From assembly GCA_032358165.1 (NCBI GenBank), contig JAALGY010000043.1, positions 1,612,001 to 1,676,000 on the forward strand: a stretch of 64,000 nt of DNA. Direction: 5' to 3'. Shown here one piece after another: positions 57,351-64,000 of the stretch. Both the position numbers and the translations under genes were made by a program. The notes under the pieces were generated by a model that was not told where the DNA came from, ran no database searches, and saw nothing but the letters and a program-made list of their open reading frames with translations. Positions within the stretch are counted from its first letter, which is position 1; each line of letters starts with the position of its first letter. The stretch comes from Diplosphaera chodatii (lineage: Eukaryota > Chlorophyta > Trebouxiophyceae > Prasiolales > Stichococcaceae).

Positions 57351-59746
57351 CTAGGTGGCGGATGCTGCTGCTGTGCCTCTCTGCAGACTGCAGCGTGCCG
57401 AGAGCGACGCAGGGCATGAGCCGGCCAGGCGGCCGGACACCTCCGTGAAGTAGTGGTGGCGCAGGGCCTGCTGCGCTGTGCAGCGCTGCGCCGGGTCGTA
57501 CGTCAGCAGCTGCGACAGCAGGTCCAGCGCCGCGCAGCCGGGCGGCAGGCTGTGGCCGTGGGCACCCGCGCGCACGTGCTGCAGGCACAGCGGCCGGCTG
57601 TCTCACGCAGGGCACCACGATGCTGCGTACGACTTGCATAACCTTGAAAAGGATGCTATACATGTTTGTCAGGAAGCGTCCCCAGGGCGGTGCAGCTGCC
57701 CGTGCTGCTGGCTGACTGCGCTTTTGCGCTATTGCCGATTGCTGACGGTGTACCGCCAGAACAGCGGGGCCGCAGCGCGCAGCCCACCTCGTGCAGGGTG
57801 GTGCTGCCGGTGTCGGGGCGGCGCAGGCGGATGTTGCCGGTGTTGTCGGCCCAGTGGAAGTGCTGCTCCAGGGTGGGCCACACCTTGGGCGACGGGTGCC
57901 CCAGGACACGAAAGATCCTGCACAGAGACATGCTTGCCGATGGCTGGGAGGAGCCGTACAGACATGCTGGGCATAGATGCACGGGGCAGTGGGCGGGCGT
58001 GGTTGTAGATTGTCAGCGCCCCAAAGCCAATGACATGCGCAGTCATTCAAAACCCCAGGAGCTGGCCAGGCAGCCCGCGCGCGCCTGGCCAGCTGGTCGG
58101 CCTGGAAGGCGTCGGGGGCGCGCTTGTCCTCCTCGCCCGGGAACAGCGGCCGCAGCATCAGCAGCTCCGCCATGATGCAGCCCGCCGCCCAGGCGTCCAC
58201 TGCGCTGCAGCGCAGGGTGGAGTCCAGAAATTCGTTACAGGAGTGATGCGCCAGCACACGCCACTCCAAGGTCGTAATGATGCTGCAACAGCAATGGGAC
58301 AGCCATCCACACAGTCCGCATCCCCTGCACCCGGTCCACTGCCTCTTCAGGCAAACCCTACGCCTCAGCTGCCCAGCAGCAGAGGACCATACTGCCAGCG
58401 GAGCGTGCATGCTACAACAGCTGCTCACCTGGTGTAGTGCTTGGTGCCCAGCAGCAGCTCCGGCGCGCGGTACCAGATGGTGACCTGCGGGCGCCAGCAG
58501 CCACTGCTTGATCGGCGGCGCCGTGCTTTGAAGCAATGTTGTCGTGCTGCGCTCGAGTGGCACGGGCTGCTCATGCATGCACCGCTCACCACGACGCCGT
58601 TCTCAGCCAGCGGCCGCAGCGGCTCCCGCACAAAGCGCGCAAGCCCGAAGTCCCCGACCTTCACCTTGCCCTGTATGCAGGTTAGCTGCAGCTTGGCAAA
58701 ACCATGTTTGTCTGCTGCCAAATACCAGCAATGCTTGAGATCGTCCAGCACGGCATGCGGGAGGCGCCAGGGTGGGAGGTGACTCAGCACCTGCTCAGGC
58801 CCGTCGCCCATCACCAGGATGTTGGACGGCTTCAGGTCCCTGTGGATGACCCAGTTCTGCAGGCGACACAACGCCGCCCAGCGTCAGGCAGCCTGCATCT
58901 TGCGTCGCCTCGACCAGCAGCAGGATGCCATCATCCCGGCACGTTCACCAGACTGGACGCCGGCACAACAAGCACCTGCTCGAGGAAGCTCAGGCCGTTC
59001 AGCAGCTGCCACATGACGGACTTCAGGGTGTACGGCGAGATGGGCGCGCTGCGCAGCCGCTCCCGGTGGTACGCGATCATCGCGTACAGGTCGTGCTCCG
59101 CGTAGTCAAAGGCCAGCGACAGGCACGGGTCCTGCAGGTGTGTAGTAAACCGGCGGGCATGAGGTTCCCTGACAGAGTGCGCTGGGTATGTTTGTGCAAT
59201 GGGGGGTGCGCACTGTGCAGCCAGGTACATGTGAGAGCAGCAACTGCCCTGCCTGCGGGTTCAGGTGGACGCTGTCCAGGTGGATGAGGTGCTCGTGCTT
59301 GAGCTCCAGCAGCATCAGCTCTCGGATCGCAGTGGGCGAGATGCCGTCCGATTCCTGCATTGGCGGCATGTGTCCTTCGCCTCAGCATGGCACAGCACCT
59401 GATCAGGCGCTGCTTTCGAGGATGCTACGGCTGCCTGTCCTACCTTCCCAGGTTTCATGGTCTTGACCGCTAGCAGCCTGGTGCGGTTCCCTTTGGCACG
59501 GGCCAGGTACACTACTCCAAACTGCAAGTCAGCCCATCCGCGCCACCATGAATTGGCAGGCTTGGAGTATTTGGCAAGCTGAGTTGGGCGCCTCCCACGC
59601 AGCACACAGTAGCGCTCACGCACCGTGCCCTCCCCGATCTGGCACTCGATGTCGTACCACTGTGACAGGTAAGCTGGCCCAGCATGCGGGTGCGCAAGGC
59701 GCCTTGCTGCAGCCTGCATCTCTGCTGGATGTTCAGTTATAAACAT
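57351..59746 (-). CDS. CDK8: Cyclin-dependent kinase 8 / CDKE (Mediator kinase)
   Basis: The start at 59746 gives [16 protein letters not shown] and, after an intron, [20 protein letters not shown] (glycine loop and catalytic Lys). The C-helix reads [20 protein letters not shown] in place of PSTAIRE. Then come [54 protein letters not shown] (catalytic loop), [11 protein letters not shown], the activation segment [48 protein letters not shown] and [16 protein letters not shown]. These are close to plant CDKE;1 and animal CDK8. The kinase pairs with cyclin C in the Mediator kinase module and tunes RNA polymerase II transcription. The C-terminus ([18 protein letters not shown]) ends shortly after the kinase domain. 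Confidence 0.92.
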
Positions 59747-60166
59747 CGTAAGAACCCCGTGTTGAGGCAACTGAATCGATGCTGATCTTGGTGCGTTGTT
59801 GCTATGTGAAGGTCGCTGTTTGGATGCGAGTGAGTGCGCAACCTCTGGTCGCTGTTGTGCACTGTAAGAGCGAGCCTTCAGCTCGCATGGCCTGCCTCAA
59901 AACATGCAAGCTTGCTGTTGCATATCTTGCGGGTGGAAGCTTGGCAAATGACGACGGGAACGGGGCATGCATGTGTCATTGGATGGCTGCGCCAGCCTGG
60001 CACCACACAGCGAGGTCGCGAGGATCTGAGGAGCTCTGGCAGGACAGTGCATTTGTGCTGTGGGTTTTGTTGCACTCTATACACCGGGGTGACACTTTTC
60101 ACACCGACGCAGTCCGTCTGCTGCATAGTCTGCGCGCTGCACTGGCAGCAACGGCTTCTCCGGCTG
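59747..60166. other. Tandem intergenic region
   Basis: 5' flank of CDK8 and 3' flank of RPF1, both on the minus strand. No coding content seen. Confidence 0.45.
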
Positions 60167-62417
60167 TCAGAGGTTGAACTTCCTTCTGCTGCCTGTCTTC
60201 TCCTTCTTGGGCTCCCACTCGAACTCGCCGCCCCTGGAGTCGAAGGTGCCCTTCTGCAGGCTGACCAGCCGCAGCACAAAGCGCGGCCCAAGCTCCTGTG
60301 CCGGGGCGATGCACAGCCACATCAGCAAGACAGGCCACATGTCAGCACAAGTGGTTGCCTGCTGCCGGAGCGAAAGCACTAAAAGGTGGCAGACATCTCT
60401 GTGGCGCAGCATGCAGGCAGCCACCTGCAGGCGGGCAATGACCCGTTGCTTCTTAGTCTTCTCGCCCGCTTTCCTGAGCTCCTTCTCCTCAAAAATGTAC
60501 CGATGATGCCTGTAATTTTAATAGAGGGTGAGCACATGTGCCACACAGAAAGTTCCGCTGGCTGCTGTGGAGCACGGCAGCAAAGCGCGACAGCAGTAGG
60601 ACTATATCATTGCGAGTAGGACTAGATCATTGCGGTTCACCTGAAAAAGATGAAATCCCGCTGATTGTGGAAGGTGACCACCCGCCGCCCCCTGTACGCT
60701 GGGTCCTGCACACGAAGCAGCACCCTTCATAGATGACCGTGGTGTGCGATCACCAATGCATGTCACGTGAGATTCGTTGGTCTGCACCCCCCGACGTAAG
60801 GACCAAGGAGTGTTCACCTGCGCAAACAGGGCTGCAAAGACGCGCGTGAGCCGGTGCCCCAGATGCGTGCCGAACCCTGAGAGGATGAGCTCCGGCTTGT
60901 GCGACGTAGCCCGCCCGTGGCCCTGCAGCCAGCAGCAAGGTCGTTGACACCCGCTGGCCGCACACAGCAGGCGGCTGTGCTGGCGACTCTGCTGGACATG
61001 CACCCAAATAGAGATGTCTGGCGACAGACATCAGACTCAGACGCCAACAGCGTCTGCTCAACATCAGCACCGACCTTGATGTCCTTTGACAGGACCAGCT
61101 TGGAGAGGCGGAAGTGCGCGGTGGGGCCACCCGGCAGGTGGATCAGCAGCAGCCCGTTGACGGACTTGCGGTCCTCGTTGGCGACCAGCACATCCGTGAA
61201 GCCGCGCGCGGTCGCGTACTGGCAGATCTTCTTCAGCGGGAAGCCGGCGCGCTTGTAGTACTGCGCTGACGGGAACACCTGCACGGCATGCACAGGAGGA
61301 GGTATTGCAGCCGTGCTGCTCGGGTTGCGATGGTGCCTCAGCAGTGCTCAACAGTGCAGGGAGGGAGCAGGATCAAGGATGACTCTCCGCCGCAGAGGGC
61401 AGGCCATGCTGTGACTCGCCTCCAGCAGGTCCGCCAGGAACTGGAACATGACCTTGGACGGCTTGTACGTGGTCGTCAGCAGCACATGTGGCAGCCGCTC
61501 CTGCGCATGACAGGAGCCCCTGTTGTCACGTGTCCTTGCCAAAGGCGTCTGCCCTGGGACTCGCAGTGGCAGGGGTGGCAGACATGGCATTCGAGCGCGC
61601 TGTGCGATTTGCACACATCTGCACCTTGTCAAAGTGCGGTGCGAACTCGTCCTGCGCCTGCGCCGCCACCAGCTCCGCATCATCCGCCGCGACCCGCGTG
61701 TCGCCCCACTCCCGGGTGTTCTCGATGGTCTGAGGCGGTGATCACACCCGTCAGATGTCATCGGCTCGATGCCAGCTTGGCATCTCGCTGTCAGCTCATG
61801 TCGTGCTCGGCACGTCAGCACCCTTCCTCGATTGGAGGACTGCTCGTGAGGCTGGCGCTGGATCCCTGCCAGCCTGGACTGCGTGGGCGGCCATGTGGGC
61901 TGTGCCCCAAGTTACCAGGTGCCAGCAGCACGTCACAGTCCAAAGTCTCTGCTGCAGCTGCCCACCTTGGGCTCCTGCTTGGGCGGCGGCTCGAGGCCCG
62001 CCTTGACGGCCTTCGCCACATCCTTGGCCGCCTGCTCCCGCCGCTTCCGCTTCTCCTTCTGCACGGACGCAACATGCGCAACGCGTTGTGGCGAGGTACC
62101 GCAGCGCAGCAGCAGGCGACTTCGAGTGTGATCATCAGCCCAAAGCGTTATCAAGCACGCCAAGGCTGATTTGCTGAGCTGCGCCACATGCCAGCCATCG
62201 CAGCCGTGTCCCGGATGCGATGCAGCCAGTCCCTTGCACCGCAGCATTAAGTGACAGCCTGAAACGCTAGCATGAAGAGTCTGACCTGCTGCTTGTGCTT
62301 TAGCTTTGCGTACTCCTCGCTTCGCTTCTGCTTGTTGCGGATGCCGCTGGTGAGCTGGCCAATGGTCTTGCTGTCCGCGGATGACTTTGCGGCAGGGGCT
62401 CTGCCAGGCTTTGGCAT
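60167..62417 (-). CDS. RPF1: Ribosome production factor 1 (Brix domain)
   Basis: The start at 62417 gives [20 protein letters not shown] then [21 protein letters not shown] charged helix follows ([20 protein letters not shown]), then [13 protein letters not shown]. The Brix domain starts at [20 protein letters not shown] and continues with [94 protein letters not shown] and HHRYIFEE. The end is [20 protein letters not shown] followed by [20 protein letters not shown]. This order is that of RPF1, which works in the nucleolus on 27S pre-rRNA and 60S subunit assembly. About eight exons. Confidence 0.92.
60595..60634. repeat. Two tandem copies of a 20-bp unit
   Basis: AGTAGGACTATATCATTGCG is followed directly by the same unit with one change (ATAT to AGAT). 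It lies in an RPF1 intron. Confidence 0.9.
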
Positions 62418-63650
62418 CGCCCCTGAACGCTAGTATGTTTCTGGTCAACTGCCAGTCTGTGCTGGGTTCGTGACCACTTCGGAGGACGTGGAGTTCGCAG
62501 GAATTGGTTGTTCAACGATGTGCCTCCGAGTGCAGTGTTTGTTACTCGCTCAACAGAGCGCAAACAAACTCGCCAAACTCGCAGTTTGATCAACGTGCAA
62601 GTTGGTCATTGCGACAAGCAAGGCACAACGAAGGGGCAACTCTGGCGACAGAAACCGCTGCAGGGTGGGCGAGGCAGCAAGCAGTTTGTCGAGGGCTGAA
62701 GATTACTGGTACCCAACTGCCCATCAGCAGCTGACAGCGACACACAAACGATGGCATGGCCTGAGAGCGGTACGAAAGCAAACAAACTACGATTGGTGGA
62801 TGTGATGCATCACCCTGGCTGCCATTGTGCAGGCAATTTGGTGTGGCTCACTGCTGCGGTGTGCAATTGCGCAGGCAGGACCAATCGTGCAAGCAACTGA
62901 CAGGTTGTTACACTTGATGTGCTGACCTGAGCAGACCATGTGCAGAGGCGTCACCGAGGAAGCAAGCAACAAAACAACCACAATGGGTGAACCACTCAGA
63001 ACAGGGGAAATGTCCAGCCATCAATGGGACGCCTGGACCAGCAATCGTGCATGGGTACCGCAAGTAAGGAAACTGCCTGACAGCCAGCGGCTGCATGGGG
63101 CGCATCAACAGCGTTGTCCTGCATCCAATATGGATGCTGCTGCTGACGCCTCACGACCTACCCTGTGAGCTACCCCGGTATTCTGCATGTCTACCATGTA
63201 AAGAGAGCAACCCCTCCCTCGCGATCGATTGTGCCGGCTACCTGCCCAGCTGTCATGTTTCAAGAATAACTCTTCATCACACCGCCTTTGGTCGGCGTGT
63301 CGCAAGCTTTGGCCTGCCACATTGCTTGATTGATACATTACGTTCATGTGGTTTACGACTGCTCTTCAACTTCAGTGCCTGGTATCGAGTGGCCCACCGC
63401 ATGAGATCGCTGTTGAGTGGGTGGCGGTGCCTGCAAGCCCCTGCCTGTAGCATCCGCTCCCACTTCTTGCTGTTGCGGCTTGTGTGCCGTGTGTGCGGTC
63501 TCGAGAGACCCCAAAAAGTTGCTGGCTGTTTAGCTGTCCCAGCTACATTGTTGGCCGTCTGCTGTTGAATCGCAGCGGCAGCGGTGCAGTCACGCCGGCA
63601 GCTGGGCGCAGCCCGGGCGTGCGGCCGTCACGGGGGTGGGCTCTGCCGCT
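62418..63650. other. Intergenic, no gene seen
   Basis: About 1.2 kb between the RPF1 start and the kinase stop codon. Frames are short and unrelated. It includes the RPF1 promoter and the 3' UTR of the kinase gene. Confidence 0.4.
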
Positions 63651-64000
63651 TCACCGCAGGCTGAGGCGGGGCAGCGGCCAGGGCAGGTCGGTGGCCGGCG
63701 GCCGGGCGGCCTCCTCCACCAGCGCCACCAGCTGCGCGATGGTCTGCCGGTTGTAGCCGTCCACCCCGCGCGACCGCCAGATCTCCTCCGGCCGCATGCC
63801 CTCAGGGTTGAGGCTGCAGCTGGCGTCATAGTCATCCACCTCCGCCGCTGCGGCCGTCGCCAGCAGCGTCTCGTTGAGCTCGGTCACGCCGGCGGGCAGG
63901 TCGGTGCAGAACCAGGGGTGCGCCATGATCTCGGGCACCGTGATGCGCTCCTTGGGGTTGGGGTTCAGCATGCGGTGCATGATGTCCCTGACCCCCTCCG
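63651..64000 (-). CDS. SnRK2-like serine/threonine kinase, C-terminal end (cut by window edge)
   Basis: The open frame runs in from the right edge: EGVRDIMHRMLNPNPKERIT, VPEIMAHPWFCTDLPAGVTE, LNETLL, then an acidic stretch and a helix RQTIAQLVALVEEAARPP. The RMLxxNPxxRITxPEIxxHPWF pattern is subdomain XI of SnRK2/AMPK-type kinases, and the short C-terminal helix after an acidic region resembles the SnRK2 box. The catalytic part lies outside the window, so subfamily and activity cannot be checked here. Confidence 0.75.
   Translation of the reverse strand, partial: EGVRDIMHRMLNPNPKERITVPEIMAHPWFCTDLPAGVTELNETLLATAAAAEVDDYDASCSLNPEGMRPEEIWRSRGVDGYNRQTIAQLVALVEEAARPPATDLPWPLPRLSLR

Noticed and set aside
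1..64000. Transposons, LTRs, CRISPR arrays or viral genes
   Set aside because: No reverse transcriptase, transposase, integrase or terminal repeats were seen. The only large repeat is the 645-bp tandem duplication, and the other repeats are short satellites.

Overview
This is nuclear DNA of a eukaryotic green alga, probably a trebouxiophyte or close relative. The genes are dense and rich in short introns, most with GTG-type donors and TGCAG acceptors. Exons are GC-rich and introns are full of TGCATG/GCATGC words. The gene set is plant-like: CDK8/CDKE, ALDH12-type P5C dehydrogenase, an RH3-type plastid RNA helicase, kinesin-12, a thylakoid-lumen ascorbate peroxidase-like protein, an SnRK2-like kinase, and a tRNA-Gln with an intron at 37/38. 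Species was not determined. Exon models were built by hand from splice sites and reading-frame phase; gene spans given here include introns.

Left third (1-16.4 kb). A minus-strand array of at least four, possibly six, small secreted cupredoxin (phytocyanin-like) genes lies at about 0.4, 2.7-4.1, 10.1-11.1, 11.8-13.5, 13.8-15.3 and perhaps 15.4-16.4 kb. It is interrupted by a divergent gene pair at 4.6-9.4 kb. The two proteins of that pair share a winged-helix domain that looks like a Z-alpha (Z-DNA/Z-RNA-binding) fold: one copy at the C-terminus of the minus-strand protein, and one at each end of the plus-strand protein. All three copies have a phase-0 intron just before the recognition helix. 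This pair is the most unusual thing in the window.

Middle (16.9-48.6 kb). In order: a bacterial-type MFS transporter (-), a type II membrane glycosyltransferase-like protein (-), kinesin-12 (-), lumenal ascorbate peroxidase (+), mitochondrial P5C dehydrogenase (-), a small one-helix membrane protein (+), plastid DEAD-box helicase RH3 (-), magnesium-dependent phosphatase 1 (+) and an unknown protein with a SUMO-interaction-like motif (+). Several neighbours are divergent pairs sharing 0.5-0.8 kb upstream regions.

Right part (49.9-64 kb). A degenerate leucine-rich-repeat exon, an F-box/LRR gene (-), and a recent 645-bp direct duplication at a tRNA-Gln(CUG) gene whose second copy has lost its 3' end. 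Then Mediator kinase CDK8 (-), ribosome-biogenesis factor RPF1 (-) and the 3' end of an SnRK2-like kinase (-) cut by the window edge. I saw no transposon, CRISPR array or viral segment.
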